The translations under genes were made by a program, and so were the position numbers. Below are positions 17,785 to 27,226 of a DNA stretch of 64,000 bases, in pieces. The notes below the pieces were generated by a model. The model made no database searches and was not told where the DNA came from. It was given only the letters and a program-made list of their open reading frames with translations. Within the stretch, counting starts at the first letter, position 1, and each line of letters opens with the position of its first letter. This stretch comes from Lachnospiraceae bacterium MD329 (GTDB lineage Bacteria; Bacillota; Clostridia; UBA1381), in contig VIQV01000007.1 in assembly GCA_010206265.1 (NCBI GenBank), positions 28,840-92,839 of the forward strand. The letters are read 5' to 3'.

Positions 17785-19299
17785 ATGAAAAAGAAGATAT
17801 TTATTTTTATGACAATACTTACAATGCTTGTATGCTCGTGCGCATACGGTTACAGCGATGTCGGGCAGACAGACTGGTTTTACGGAAACGTAACGGAAAT
17901 GTTAGATATGGGGTACCTCGCAGGCTATGAGGACGGTACATTTCGTCCTTCGGGGATAATTACAAAAGCGGAGCTTGTTTCGGTAGTCGGACGCGTATCG
18001 GGTCTTACGCCGTTGTCTGGGCAGACAAATCACTGGGCGGCGCCTATGCTGCAAGCGGCGTTAAATACAGGCTGTTATGACTGGGACGAAATACCCCCTA
18101 CAGGTGAAACGTTCGACGAGCCGATACAGCGTCAGCTTGCTGTAAAAATCGTAATGAAAGCATTTTTACCCGATAAAACGGGCGATTATAATCAGGTATC
18201 GGGCAAGGTAAAGGATTTTTCCGAGCTTGACGGACGGTATTACGATACAGTCATTGCCGCTTATACAAACGGCGTTGTATTCGGCGACGACAACGGAAAC
18301 CTCAACCCTAAGTCCAATCTTACGCGCGCGGAGGCTTGTGCGATAATTATGCGGGCGGCAAATATGACGGGAAACACAAAACCTTATGAGCCGACTGTTA
18401 CGCCGTCCGTGCAAACACGCAAAGGCGGAGTGAGTGAAAACGGCGCTTTGCACGTTGAGGGTACTAAATTGATGAATGAGCGCGGTGAACCGATTGTACT
18501 GCACGGAATGTCAAGTCACGGATTGCAGTGGTACGGTAATTTTGCAACGGAAAATGCAATTAAGGCTACTGCTGACCGCGGCGCGAACCTTTTCCGCTGT
18601 GCTATGTATACCGGTGAGGGAGGATATATTTCAAATCCGTCGGTGAAGGATATGCTTATAAATGCTGTTGACAGTGCAATTCGTCAGGATATGTATGTTA
18701 TAATTGACTGGCACATACTGTCGGACGGTGACCCTATGACTAATGCGGACAAGGCGGAGGAATTTTTCGCTGAAATGGCGGAACGCTATGGAAATAACCC
18801 TGCCGTACTGTATGAAATATGCAACGAACCGAACGGCGGCGTAAGCTGGGACGGAAATGTTAAACCATACGCGGAACGAATTATTCCCGTTATCCGCGCG
18901 CGCAGTAACGGTATTATATTAGTAGGAAGTCCGACTTGGAGTCAGGATTTACACGAGGCGGCGAAAAATTCGATTGACGCGGAAAACATAATGTACACCT
19001 GTCATTTTTACGCAGGCACGCATACCGACTGGTTAAGACAGCGCATTGCCGACTGCGGATTGCCTGTGTTTGTATCGGAATGGGGAACAAGCGCGGCGGA
19101 CGGTAACGGCGGAGTATATCTTGAAGAATCACAAAAATGGATTGACTTTATGAACGAACGCGGAATAAGCTGGGCTAACTGGTCACTGTGCGACAAAAAT
19201 GAAAGCAGCGCCGCGCTTGTAAACGGCGCAAATGCCGAGGACGGTATAAGCGACGATGAACTCACTGAAAGCGGTAAATTTGTGTTCGGAAATTTTTAG
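17785..19299 (+). CDS. SLH-domain GH5 glycoside hydrolase (endoglucanase-like)
   Basis: The 504-residue secreted protein has a signal peptide (about 1-22) and three SLH repeats (about 23-75, 80-135 and 145-195) for cell-wall or S-layer attachment. A GH5 barrel follows (about 215-500). The catalytic acid/base is in CNEPN (E348) and the nucleophile in SEWG (E432), with IIDWHI before them. It likely cuts cellulose or another beta-glucan or mannan at the cell surface. AGGAGGA precedes the ATG. Confidence 0.93.
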   Translation: MKKKIFIFMTILTMLVCSCAYGYSDVGQTDWFYGNVTEMLDMGYLAGYEDGTFRPSGIITKAELVSVVGRVSGLTPLSGQTNHWAAPMLQAALNTGCYDWDEIPPTGETFDEPIQRQLAVKIVMKAFLPDKTGDYNQVSGKVKDFSELDGRYYDTVIAAYTNGVVFGDDNGNLNPKSNLTRAEACAIIMRAANMTGNTKPYEPTVTPSVQTRKGGVSENGALHVEGTKLMNERGEPIVLHGMSSHGLQWYGNFATENAIKATADRGANLFRCAMYTGEGGYISNPSVKDMLINAVDSAIRQDMYVIIDWHILSDGDPMTNADKAEEFFAEMAERYGNNPAVLYEICNEPNGGVSWDGNVKPYAERIIPVIRARSNGIILVGSPTWSQDLHEAAKNSIDAENIMYTCHFYAGTHTDWLRQRIADCGLPVFVSEWGTSAADGNGGVYLEESQKWIDFMNERGISWANWSLCDKNESSAALVNGANAEDGISDDELTESGKFVFGNF

Positions 19300-19366
19300 T
19301 TTTTTGTTTAAAATCCGTATTTGGTGGTATATATTAAGTATAGCATTTAAAACGGAGGTGTGTATA

Positions 19367-19915
19367 ATGGAGAAATTAGTCATAACCATTGCCCGCAGCT
19401 ATGGCAGCGGCGGTAAGGAAATCGGTAAAACACTTGCAGACGCGCTCGGTATTAAGTATTACGGACGCGAGATTTTTGAGATGTCTGCTGATGATGACGC
19501 GGAGGTATATTCGGTTGATGATGAAAGTATACACAATTCCTCAATTGAAGAAATGGACGCTATTTTTAAGCGTCAGGCAAAAACTATCCGTGAAGTGGCG
19601 GAAAAGGAAAGCTGTGTTATTGTCGGACGGTGCGCCGATTATGTTCTTCGTGACAGGAACGACGTTGTCAGGCTGTATTTGTATGCGCCTATTCGCGACT
19701 GTATGAGGCGCGTAATTCGGCTTTACGAGCTTAACCCCGACGACGCAAAGGCGCTTGTACATTCAATGAACAAGACACGCGGTGATTATTATGAGCATAA
19801 TACAGGTCAGACTTGGTCTGACCCGACACATTACGATTTATGTATCAATACCGCAGGTCTTGAGGTCAATGAGTGTATTGCCATTATACGTAATTATATT
19901 GAGATGAAGTTTTAG
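19367..19915 (+). CDS. Cytidylate kinase-like family protein
   Basis: The 182-residue protein from the ATG at 19367 (site GGAGGTG) has an atypical P-loop, ARSYGSGGKEIGKTLA, followed by KYYGREIFEMSA and CVIVGRCADYVLRD, characteristic of the cytidylate_kin-like family in gut Clostridia. True CMP kinase activity is uncertain, since the family differs from Cmk. A bidirectional terminator follows. Confidence 0.88.
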   Translation: MEKLVITIARSYGSGGKEIGKTLADALGIKYYGREIFEMSADDDAEVYSVDDESIHNSSIEEMDAIFKRQAKTIREVAEKESCVIVGRCADYVLRDRNDVVRLYLYAPIRDCMRRVIRLYELNPDDAKALVHSMNKTRGDYYEHNTGQTWSDPTHYDLCINTAGLEVNECIAIIRNYIEMKF

Positions 19916-19940
19916 TCATACATAGATGGCTGTCCAAGTT

Positions 19941-19978
19941 AAAAGGAGTATATCGTTTTTACACGATATACTCCTTTT
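19941..19978. terminator. Bidirectional terminator
   Basis: A 15-bp stem (AAAAGGAGTATATCG/CGATATACTCCTTTT) with an eight-base loop lies between convergent genes. Confidence 0.93.
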
Positions 19979-19994
19979 TATGTAATATTAATTA

Positions 19995-21020
19995 TCAGCC
20001 TTCGAAACCGTTGGGGTGTGTTGACTGCCATCTCCAGCTGTCGGCGCACATTTCTTCAATGCCGCGCTCGGCTGTCCAGTCAAGTCCTGCCTTTGCTTTT
20101 GCAGGGTCAGCGTAACATTCCGCAATGTCGCCTGGGCGGCGCGGGTCAATCTGATACGGTATTTCCTTACCGCACGCCTTTGAAAATGCTTTTATTATAT
20201 CAAGCACGCTGTAGCCGTTGCCGGTGCCGAGGTTATAAATATGAACTCCGCTCTTGTCCGCGCAGTGCTCAATAGCCTTAACGTGACCTACAGCCAAATC
20301 AACAACGTGTATATAATCACGAACGCCTGTACCGTCGGGCGTGGGGTAGTCGTTGCCGAAAACGTGAACCTTTTCAAGCTTGCCGACAGCAACCTGTGCC
20401 ACATATGGGAGAAGGTTATTCGGAATACCCTTCGGGTCCTCGCCCATTTTACCGCTTTCGTGCGCGCCTATCGGGTTAAAGTAACGAAGGAGCGTAATCG
20501 AAAGATTCGGGTTTGCTTTCTGAGCGTCGGTAAGAATACGTTCAATGAAAAGCTTTGTTGTACCGTATGGATTGGTTGTAAGGATTTTATCGCCCTTGTT
20601 GTCGTCCTCTACGATAGGAACTCTTTCAGGGTCGCCGTACACCGTTGCGGACGAGGAAAATACAATGTTGTTACAGCCATATTTTTCCATTGCCTGCATT
20701 AAGTGAAGAGTACCTGTAATATTGTTATCGTAATAAGTCAGCGGCAGACGTGTGCTTTCGCCGACGGCCTTTAAGCCTGCGAAATGAATAACCGCGTCAA
20801 TCTTGTTTTCTTTAAATACTTTTTCAGTGCCTTCAAGGTCGAGAAGGTCTGTTTTGTAGAATGGAAAATCCTTGCCTGTAAGCTCTTTTACAGCGTCAAG
20901 ACATTTTTCGCTTGCGTTGTACAGGTTATCCAATACAACAATATCATAGCCGGCGTTTAAAAGCTCAACGCAGGTATGACTGCCTATGTAGCCTGCGCCG
21001 CCCGTTACTAAAATTTTCAT
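19995..21020 (-). CDS. galE: UDP-glucose 4-epimerase GalE
   Basis: The 341-residue SDR protein has GGAGYIGS (7-14) for NAD binding, SSSATVYG and the catalytic YGTTK near 151-155. It interconverts UDP-glucose and UDP-galactose, for galactose use and glycan precursors. It is a single gene with its own AGGAG site, and no other Leloir gene is adjacent. Confidence 0.96.
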   Translation of the reverse strand: MKILVTGGAGYIGSHTCVELLNAGYDIVVLDNLYNASEKCLDAVKELTGKDFPFYKTDLLDLEGTEKVFKENKIDAVIHFAGLKAVGESTRLPLTYYDNNITGTLHLMQAMEKYGCNNIVFSSSATVYGDPERVPIVEDDNKGDKILTTNPYGTTKLFIERILTDAQKANPNLSITLLRYFNPIGAHESGKMGEDPKGIPNNLLPYVAQVAVGKLEKVHVFGNDYPTPDGTGVRDYIHVVDLAVGHVKAIEHCADKSGVHIYNLGTGNGYSVLDIIKAFSKACGKEIPYQIDPRRPGDIAECYADPAKAKAGLDWTAERGIEEMCADSWRWQSTHPNGFEG

Positions 21021-21089
21021 ATTAATTCCTCCCGTTATTTGGTATAGCTATATTATATACCCATAAGAGTGTATTTTCAATAGCGAATT

Positions 21090-21524
21090 TTAATCGGCTT
21101 TGTTCTTTAATAAATCCCTTATTTCCGCGAGCAGCTCCTCCTGCGTCGGCGCGGAAACAACCTCGACGGGCTCTTCTTTTTTTGAAAGCTTATCGCGCAT
21201 TGTGTTGATGGTCTTTACAATGCAGAACAGGACAAACGCTATCATCAGAAAGCTGATAACAGCCTCAATAAACGCACCAAATTTAATTTCGGTGGCAGGG
21301 ATAGTCCATTCGCTCATATTCAAAAGCGCGTCGGATTTGCCATCTGTCACACTTGCCGCGCTTGACGCGAAAAACTTCGTTACAAGCGCGATAAGCGGAG
21401 TCAGAATATCCTTGACAAGTGAATTGACAATTGAAGTAAACGCGCCGCCGATAACCACGCCGACTGCCATATCAATTGCGTTGCCCTTTGCTATAAACTC
21501 TTTAAATTCATTAAAAAACTTCAT
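21090..21524 (-). CDS. mscL: Large-conductance mechanosensitive channel MscL
   Basis: The 144-residue protein has the MscL N-terminus (FKEFIAKGNAIDMAVGVVIGGAF) with the pore helix, a second helix (about 78-100) and a charged C-terminal bundle. It opens under membrane tension to release osmolytes. It lies three bases downstream of glyQS, so it probably shares that transcript. Confidence 0.95.
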   Translation of the reverse strand: MKFFNEFKEFIAKGNAIDMAVGVVIGGAFTSIVNSLVKDILTPLIALVTKFFASSAASVTDGKSDALLNMSEWTIPATEIKFGAFIEAVISFLMIAFVLFCIVKTINTMRDKLSKKEEPVEVVSAPTQEELLAEIRDLLKNKAD

Positions 21525-21527
21525 TGC

Positions 21528-22919
21528 TTAGAACTCCAGTTTCTCCTCTAAGAATTTTTCAAGCTCGTCTATTTTAATTCTCTGCTGTTCCATAGTATCT
21601 CTGTCGCGGATTGTTACTGAGTTGTCCTCCAATGAATCAAAGTCGAACGTAATGCAGTAAGGCGTACCGATTTCGTCCTGACGGCGGTAACGCTTACCGA
21701 TTGAGCCTGCGCTGTCGTATTCAACATTGAATTTCTTTGACAGCATTTCGTAAACTTCTGTCGCGCCCTCGTCAAGCTTCTTTGAAAGCGGAAGAACCGC
21801 CGCTTTTACAGGCGCAAGAGCAGGGTGAAGGTGCATAACGACTCTCGTGTCGCCGCCTTCCAGTTCCTCCTCGTCATATGCCTCAACAAGGAACGCAAGC
21901 GCAACTCTGTCCGCGCCCAAGGAAGGCTCAATACAGTAAGGAACGTAACGCTCATTTGTGGCAGGGTCAATGTATTCCATACTTTCCCCGCTGTGCTCCA
22001 TATGCTTTTTAAGGTCATAATCCGTTCTGTCCGCGATACCCCATAGCTCACCCCAGCCGAACGGGAACACAAATTCAATATCTGCGGTCGCGTTTGAATA
22101 GAATGCAAGCTCTTCGGGCGAATGGTCACGGAAACGCAGGTTTTCCTCACGAATACCAAGATTTAAAAGCCAGTCCATACAATACTTTTTCCAGTATGCG
22201 TGCCATTCAAGGTCTGTACCCGGGGCACAGAAAAATTCAAGCTCCATCTGCTCAAATTCACGCGTTCTGAATGTAAAGTTACCCGGAGTAATCTCATTGC
22301 GGAACGATTTACCTATCTGACCGATACCAAACGGTACTTTTTTACGGCTTGTACGCTGAACGCTCTTAAAGTTTACGAAAATACCCTGTGCTGTTTCGGG
22401 GCGAAGATAAACAACAGAAGAAGAATCCTCCGTAACACCCTGAAACGTCTTAAACATAAGGTTAAATTCACGAATATCGGTAAAATTGTGCTTACCGCAT
22501 TTCGGGCACACAATATTGTTTTCATTGATATAATCAACCATTTTTTCTTTGCTCCAGCCGTCCACGGTAATGTCCGCACCCTGCTCGTGGGCAAAGTCCT
22601 CAATCAGCTTGTCTGCGCGGTGACGCGATTTACAGTCCTTACAGTCCATAAGTGGGTCGGAAAAACCGCCTACGTGTCCCGACGCAACCCACGTTTCCGG
22701 ATTCATCAGAATGGCACAGTCCAGACCTACATTATATTTTGATTCCTGTATAAATTTTTTCCACCAAGCCTTTTTTACATTGTTCTTGAATTCGACGCCC
22801 AGCGGACCGTAATCCCACGTATTTGCAAGACCTCCGTAGATTTCACTGCCAGGATATACATATCCTCTGCCCTTACAGAGAGCCACTATTTTATCCATTG
22901 TTTTATCGGCATTTTTCAT
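21528..22919 (-). CDS. glyQS: Glycyl-tRNA synthetase, dimeric class II type
   Basis: The 463-residue single-chain alpha2-type GlyRS starts [34 protein letters not shown], with [13 protein letters not shown] and FAHRTxxD-like motif regions and a C-terminal anticodon-binding domain. It charges tRNA-Gly. I found no T-box in front of it, only a normal promoter, unlike pheS. Confidence 0.96.
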   Translation of the reverse strand: MKNADKTMDKIVALCKGRGYVYPGSEIYGGLANTWDYGPLGVEFKNNVKKAWWKKFIQESKYNVGLDCAILMNPETWVASGHVGGFSDPLMDCKDCKSRHRADKLIEDFAHEQGADITVDGWSKEKMVDYINENNIVCPKCGKHNFTDIREFNLMFKTFQGVTEDSSSVVYLRPETAQGIFVNFKSVQRTSRKKVPFGIGQIGKSFRNEITPGNFTFRTREFEQMELEFFCAPGTDLEWHAYWKKYCMDWLLNLGIREENLRFRDHSPEELAFYSNATADIEFVFPFGWGELWGIADRTDYDLKKHMEHSGESMEYIDPATNERYVPYCIEPSLGADRVALAFLVEAYDEEELEGGDTRVVMHLHPALAPVKAAVLPLSKKLDEGATEVYEMLSKKFNVEYDSAGSIGKRYRRQDEIGTPYCITFDFDSLEDNSVTIRDRDTMEQQRIKIDELEKFLEEKLEF

Positions 22920-22963
22920 AATTGTTACCAGTCCTTTCGTTAAACACTAACTTATTATTATAT

Positions 22964-22992
22964 AGTTTATAAAAATACTCAGTATTTGTCAA
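22964..22992 (-). promoter_or_regulatory. Promoter of glyQS-mscL
   Basis: TTGACA, 17-base spacer, TAAACT on the minus strand, about 45 bases before the glyQS start. Confidence 0.7.
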
Positions 22993-23075
22993 GGAATTTA
23001 GAAAAAAATATGCTGTTTTTATGCCGTAAATATGGGGACATAAAAGGTTATGTAAACCGAGCGGCGTCGATAAAG

Positions 23076-23180
23076 TTATCCACGGTATGAGTATTACGCG
23101 TGGATAAATCGTGGAGCGGACAGGCTTTTGGGAAATTTTTCAGTGAAAATTCGTGGATAACTCCGTGGATAACGTGGATT
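23076..23180. repeat. Cluster of DnaA-box-like TTATCCACG sites
   Basis: The 395-base glyQS-radA gap carries four exact TTATCCACG nonamers: one on the plus strand (23076-23084) and three inverted (23099-23107, 23152-23160, 23164-23172). A near copy is at 23173-23180. The bacterial DnaA-box consensus is TTATNCACA, so eight of nine bases match. The first two form an inverted pair 14 bases apart. The cluster lies upstream of the radA promoter. No replication-origin genes are nearby. Confidence 0.75.
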
Positions 23181-23245
23181 GAAACACGCCTGTAACATTG
23201 CTGTAATATGAATTATGTAAAACGACACATACCTGTAATTTTTGC

Positions 23246-23274
23246 TTGACACTTTTCGGATAAAGTTATATGAT
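23246..23274 (+). promoter_or_regulatory. Promoter of radA
   Basis: TTGACA, 17-base spacer, TATGAT, 42 bases before the radA start and about 66 bases after the last TTATCCACG box. Confidence 0.8.
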
Positions 23275-23315
23275 AAAAAGGAATGTAAATCGGTAATATC
23301 AGAAAGGAATTATAT

Positions 23316-24692
23316 ATGAAATCAAAAACAACATATATTTGCCGTGAGTGCGGCTATAAATCTCCGAAGTGGCTCGGTAAGTGTCCAAGCTGTAACAGCT
23401 GGAACACTATGGACGAAACGCTTGTAACCCCCGAAAAAAAGACCTCTGCAGTTGCCTCGCTTGTACGTGAAAGCGCAGGTTCGGCGCGTATGCCGAAAAA
23501 GATTTCAGAGGTGACGGCAAACAGTGAAACGCGTTATAAAACGGGTTTAAAAGAGCTTGACCGTGTGCTGGGCGGCGGTATTGTACGCGGTTCGCTTATA
23601 CTTGTAGGCGGTGACCCCGGTATAGGAAAATCAACTTTGCTTTTGCAAATATGCCAGAGCGTAGGGGAGAGCAAAAAAATATTGTATGTATCGGGCGAGG
23701 AGAGCGAGGGACAGATTAAAATCCGCGCCGAAAGGCTCGGAGTTGCGTCGGACAACCTGTATCTTGTATCGGAAACAGACGTTTCGACAATTATAGAATG
23801 TATAAACAGTGTTAAACCCGACGTTGTAATAATCGACTCAATCCAGACTATGAACCGCGACGATATTTCTTCCGCGGCAGGAAGTGTGCCTCAGGTCAGG
23901 GAGGCTACAAACTCGTTTATGCGTATTGCAAAAACACTGGGAATAGCGTTTTTTATTGTCGGTCACGTTACAAAGGAAGGCGCTATTGCAGGTCCGCGTG
24001 TGCTTGAACATATGGTTGACTGCGTACTGTATTTTGAGGGTGACAGACAGCTTACCTTCAGAATTTTACGCGCCGTTAAAAACAGATTTGGTTCAACTAA
24101 TGAAATAGGTGTTTTTGAAATGCGTGATGTTGGTCTGATAGAGGTTGAAAATCCCTCGGCAATGCTTTTGGAGGGAAGAAATGCCGATATTTCGGGAAGT
24201 GCGATAGTGTGCGCTATGGAAGGGAGCCGAGGCGTTATGGCGGAAATACAGGCTCTTGTTACCCCGACGGGTTTCGGGAATCCGAGGCGTATGGCAAACG
24301 GTATTGACCTTTACCGTCTGCTGTTGCTGATTGCCGTGCTTGAAAAACGCGCGCGAATGAATCTGTCAAATTCCGACGTGTACCTGAATATCGCAGGCGG
24401 ACTTAAAATAGATGAAACGGCGGTTGATTTAGGTATATGCGCCGCTGTGGCGGCAAGCCAGTCTGATATACCGCTGCCGTCCGATATGATATTTATAGGT
24501 GAAGTTGGTCTGGGCGGTGAATTAAGAGGCGTTTCACAGCTTGAAAAGCGTATCAGCGAGGCGGCAAAGCTTGGTTTTACCTCGGCAATAGTGCCGAAAC
24601 AATCGCTTAAAGGCGTGAATATACCCGACGGTTTTGCGGCTTACGGTATACGTACTGTTTCCGAAATGATAAATATGCTCCGCCGTAAATAA
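23316..24692 (+). CDS. radA: DNA repair protein RadA
   Basis: The 458-residue protein has the four-Cys zinc finger (C9, C12, C23, C26), a RecA-like core with Walker A GGDPGIGKST near 97-106, the RadA-specific KNRFG motif near 255 and a Lon-protease-like C-terminal domain. It promotes branch migration in recombinational repair. The DnaA-box-like cluster upstream hints at control by DnaA or replication state. Confidence 0.96.
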   Translation: MKSKTTYICRECGYKSPKWLGKCPSCNSWNTMDETLVTPEKKTSAVASLVRESAGSARMPKKISEVTANSETRYKTGLKELDRVLGGGIVRGSLILVGGDPGIGKSTLLLQICQSVGESKKILYVSGEESEGQIKIRAERLGVASDNLYLVSETDVSTIIECINSVKPDVVIIDSIQTMNRDDISSAAGSVPQVREATNSFMRIAKTLGIAFFIVGHVTKEGAIAGPRVLEHMVDCVLYFEGDRQLTFRILRAVKNRFGSTNEIGVFEMRDVGLIEVENPSAMLLEGRNADISGSAIVCAMEGSRGVMAEIQALVTPTGFGNPRRMANGIDLYRLLLLIAVLEKRARMNLSNSDVYLNIAGGLKIDETAVDLGICAAVAASQSDIPLPSDMIFIGEVGLGGELRGVSQLEKRISEAAKLGFTSAIVPKQSLKGVNIPDGFAAYGIRTVSEMINMLRRK

Positions 24693-24705
24693 TTCGACAA
24701 AATCA

Positions 24706-24734
24706 TTGACAAATTTTGTGAAGTATGATAAAAT
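24706..24734 (+). promoter_or_regulatory. Promoter of the MATE gene
   Basis: TTGACA, 17-base spacer, TAAAAT. Confidence 0.8.
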
Positions 24735-24770
24735 TCAAGCTCTATGCAAATCACGAAAGGAGTAATACAA

Positions 24771-26129
24771 ATGGAACAGACAAGAGAAAACAAAATGGGC
24801 ATAATGCCTGTAAATAAACTGATAATTTCAATGTCACTGCCTATGGTTGTTTCAATGCTTGTACAGGCGCTTTACAACATAGTAGACAGTATCTTTGTGT
24901 CAAGATTGTCCGAGGACGCGCTGACAGCTGTATCAATGGCTTTCCCTATGCAGAATCTGATGATTTCGGTAGCGGTCGGAATAGGCGTCGGAATTAATGC
25001 AATGCTGTCAAGAAGTCTTGGTGAAAAAAGATTTAAAGCGGCAAACAAAACGGCTGAAAACGGTATTTTTCTTGAAGTGCTGGGATATATACTGTTCCTT
25101 ATTATAGGACTGTTTCTGACAAGACCGTTCTTTTTGGCGCAGTCTGCGTCGGCGGAAATTACGGAAATGGGTATTGAGTATACAAAAATATGTCTGATTA
25201 TGTCATTCGGTGTTTTTGTGCAGATTGCTTCCGAGAGGGTACTTCAATCCACGGGAAGAACTTTCTATACAATGATAACACAGACAACAGGCGCGGTTAT
25301 AAATATAGTTTTAGACCCTATACTGATTTTCGGCTTGTTCGGTATGCCGAAAATGGGTGTTGTCGGCGCGGCGGCGGCGACAGTTATAGGTCAGATATGT
25401 GCGGCTGTGTTTGCAACTATACTTAATATTAAATGCAATCCTGATGTACAGATTAGTTTTAAGCATTTCAGACCCGAAACGGCATACATAAAAACAATTC
25501 TTGCGGTTGGTATACCGTCAATAATTATGTCGTCTGTCGGTTCAATTATGACATTTGGTATGAATAAAATTCTTATAGCATTTTCATCAACCGCAGTTGC
25601 GGTATTCGGTGTTTATTTCAAACTGCAAAGCTTTGTGTTTATGCCGATATTCGGACTGAATAACGGTACTGTACCGATAATTTCATATAATTACGGTGCG
25701 AAGAATAAAAAACGTCTTACGAAAACGATTAAACTTACTATTGTGTATGCAGTCACAATTATGCTGATTGGACTGATTTTATTCCAATTACTGCCTGATG
25801 TCTTTCTTGGATTTTTCGACGCGTCGGAAAATATGCTTGAAATCGGTGTGCCTGCGCTGCGTATAATAAGCCTGTGCTTTATAACTGCCGGAGTGGGTAT
25901 TGTTATATCATCTTGTTTTCAGGCACTTGGACACGGTTTTTTAAGTATGCTTATATCTATTATGCGTCAGCTTATTATTTTACTGCCGTCAGCATTTATT
26001 CTGGCAAAGGTGGGCGGAGTGAACGCTGTATGGTGGTCGTTTATCATTGCAGAGGTATTCTCGCTTGCTTTAAGCCTTGTGTTCTATAATCATATTTATA
26101 ATAAGGTTATTAAAAATCTGGACAAATAA
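24771..26129 (+). CDS. MATE family efflux transporter
   Basis: The 452-residue integral membrane protein has 12 predicted helices in two MatE halves, with PMVVSMLVQALYNIVDSIFVS at the start, typical of the DinF/NorM-like group. The ATG at 24771 follows AAAGGAG. An upstream in-frame ATG lacks a ribosome site. It exports cationic drugs or metabolites by Na+ or H+ antiport. The substrate is unknown. Confidence 0.93.
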   Translation: MEQTRENKMGIMPVNKLIISMSLPMVVSMLVQALYNIVDSIFVSRLSEDALTAVSMAFPMQNLMISVAVGIGVGINAMLSRSLGEKRFKAANKTAENGIFLEVLGYILFLIIGLFLTRPFFLAQSASAEITEMGIEYTKICLIMSFGVFVQIASERVLQSTGRTFYTMITQTTGAVINIVLDPILIFGLFGMPKMGVVGAAAATVIGQICAAVFATILNIKCNPDVQISFKHFRPETAYIKTILAVGIPSIIMSSVGSIMTFGMNKILIAFSSTAVAVFGVYFKLQSFVFMPIFGLNNGTVPIISYNYGAKNKKRLTKTIKLTIVYAVTIMLIGLILFQLLPDVFLGFFDASENMLEIGVPALRIISLCFITAGVGIVISSCFQALGHGFLSMLISIMRQLIILLPSAFILAKVGGVNAVWWSFIIAEVFSLALSLVFYNHIYNKVIKNLDK

Positions 26130-26133
26130 AAAG

Positions 26134-26166
26134 AACCCCCAAGAGATAAAACTCTTGGGGGTTTTT
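26134..26166. terminator. Bidirectional terminator
   Basis: AACCCCCAAGAG/CTCTTGGGGGTT stem with loop ATAAAA between convergent genes. Confidence 0.92.
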
Positions 26167-26170
26167 ATTC

Positions 26171-26791
26171 TTATCTTATATAATTTGTTTTAATTTTCGG
26201 TTCCTGTTCGGGAATTGTAACGCCTGCCTGTTTGCCGAGTTCAATACATTTTAAAAGCCAAGCCATATTTTTGCCGAGTGTACGCATTGTCTGCAGTCCT
26301 TCAAGGTCCTGTTCAACCTCGGCAGGTGTGTTTCCGTGTATCTGATTCCAGTATTGCGAAGAAACAACGGGCATACTGTTTATAGTAAAATATTTGTTCA
26401 ATTGGTCGAACGACGCGCTTGCGCCTCCGCGGCGGCAACTCAATACCGACGCGCCTATTTTACCACGCATTTTTCCGCCTCCGCTCATAAATGCTCTGTC
26501 AAGAAACGAGGTAAGCGCGCCAGACGCGGCGGCATAATGCACGGGTGAACCGAAAACAAATCCGTCTGCGGTTTCCGACTTCTTTACAAACGTATTTACC
26601 GAATCGCTATATACGCATTCACCTGTTTTTGCACACGCGCCGCAGCCTGTACAGCCTGCAAGCGGTTCTGTTCCTATATGAAATATTTCTGTTTCAACAC
26701 TGTTTTTGTTAAGCTCCGTTTCAACCTCTTTTAACGCTCTGAATGTACAGCCTCTTTCTTTCGGACTGCCGTTTACAAGAATTACTTTCAT
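26171..26791 (-). CDS. NADPH-dependent FMN reductase / iron-sulfur flavoprotein family
   Basis: From the ATG at 26791 (site AAGGGGG) the product is 206 residues. VNGSPKERGCTFRAL is the FMN phosphate loop, and a Cys group CTGCGACAKTGECVY lies near 48-62, followed by FVFGSPVHYAAASG. It resembles Isf/WrbA-like flavodoxin-fold oxidoreductases. The longer upstream frame has no ribosome site. The neighbouring BFD-type ferredoxin gene is divergent, which suggests a shared redox context. Confidence 0.87.
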   Translation of the reverse strand: MKVILVNGSPKERGCTFRALKEVETELNKNSVETEIFHIGTEPLAGCTGCGACAKTGECVYSDSVNTFVKKSETADGFVFGSPVHYAAASGALTSFLDRAFMSGGGKMRGKIGASVLSCRRGGASASFDQLNKYFTINSMPVVSSQYWNQIHGNTPAEVEQDLEGLQTMRTLGKNMAWLLKCIELGKQAGVTIPEQEPKIKTNYIR

Positions 26792-26828
26792 TATAAAATT
26801 CCCCCTTCGGATTTTTTTGTTTAATAAT

Positions 26829-26857
26829 ATTTTATCACTTTTGGGTTTAATTGTCCA
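26829..26857 (-). promoter_or_regulatory. Promoter of the flavoprotein gene
   Basis: TGGACA, 17-base spacer, TAAAAT on the minus strand. It lies ten bases from the divergent promoter for the BFD gene. Confidence 0.65.
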
Positions 26858-26866
26858 CATAAAACA

Positions 26867-26895
26867 TTGACATATGTATAAATTAGTGAGATAAT
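26867..26895 (+). promoter_or_regulatory. Promoter of the BFD gene
   Basis: TTGACA, 17-base spacer, GATAAT, back to back with the flavoprotein promoter. Confidence 0.65.
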
Positions 26896-26921
26896 GGTAT
26901 ATTAATAATGAGGTGATAATA

Positions 26922-27104
26922 ATGCAGGAAGATAAGTTAGTATGCAGCTGTGTCGGTGTAACCGTAGCCGACATAAGAACAGCAATTGAAAACGGCGCAA
27001 AAGATTTTGACGCTGTACAGGAGGCAACCGGTGTTTCAAGTGTATGCGGCGCTTGCCGTGAATATGCTGAGAATGTCGTTGAGGCAATTCTGAACGGTGA
27101 ATAA
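26922..27104 (+). CDS. BFD-like [2Fe-2S] binding domain protein
   Basis: The 60-residue protein has the bacterioferritin-associated-ferredoxin pattern: C-x-C near the N-terminus (LVCSCVGV) and C-x2-C later (SVCGACREY), with the helices between. It likely carries one [2Fe-2S] cluster and passes electrons or helps iron release. The ATG at 26922 sits behind GAGGTG. A GTG within that site is an unlikely start. Confidence 0.88.
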   Translation: MQEDKLVCSCVGVTVADIRTAIENGAKDFDAVQEATGVSSVCGACREYAENVVEAILNGE

Positions 27105-27111
27105 AATCGTT

Positions 27112-27140
27112 GGACGGACGTTGTCCGTCCTTATTTTTTT
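27112..27140 (+). terminator. Terminator
   Basis: GGACGGAC/GTCCGTCC stem, loop GTT, then a T-rich tract. Confidence 0.9.
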
Positions 27141-27163
27141 GTTGTAAATAACCTTATTTTGGA

Positions 27164-27193
27164 TTGACAATTGATAATCGGTAATGCTATAAT
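27164..27193 (+). promoter_or_regulatory. Promoter of the GH105 gene
   Basis: TTGACA, 18-base spacer, TATAAT, with AAGGAGAG before the start codon. Confidence 0.8.
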
Positions 27194-27226
27194 GAATCAT
27201 ATATTAATTTTAAGGAGAGAGAAAAA

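Noticed and set aside
22920..23075. T-box before glyQS
   Set aside because: The pheS leader has a T-box, so I looked for one here, but there is no GGTACCGCG-like sequence and the leader is under 50 bases.
25190..26089. Frames overlapping the MATE gene
   Set aside because: They overlap the transporter in another frame and are Cys/Arg/Tyr-rich, as expected of shadow translation.
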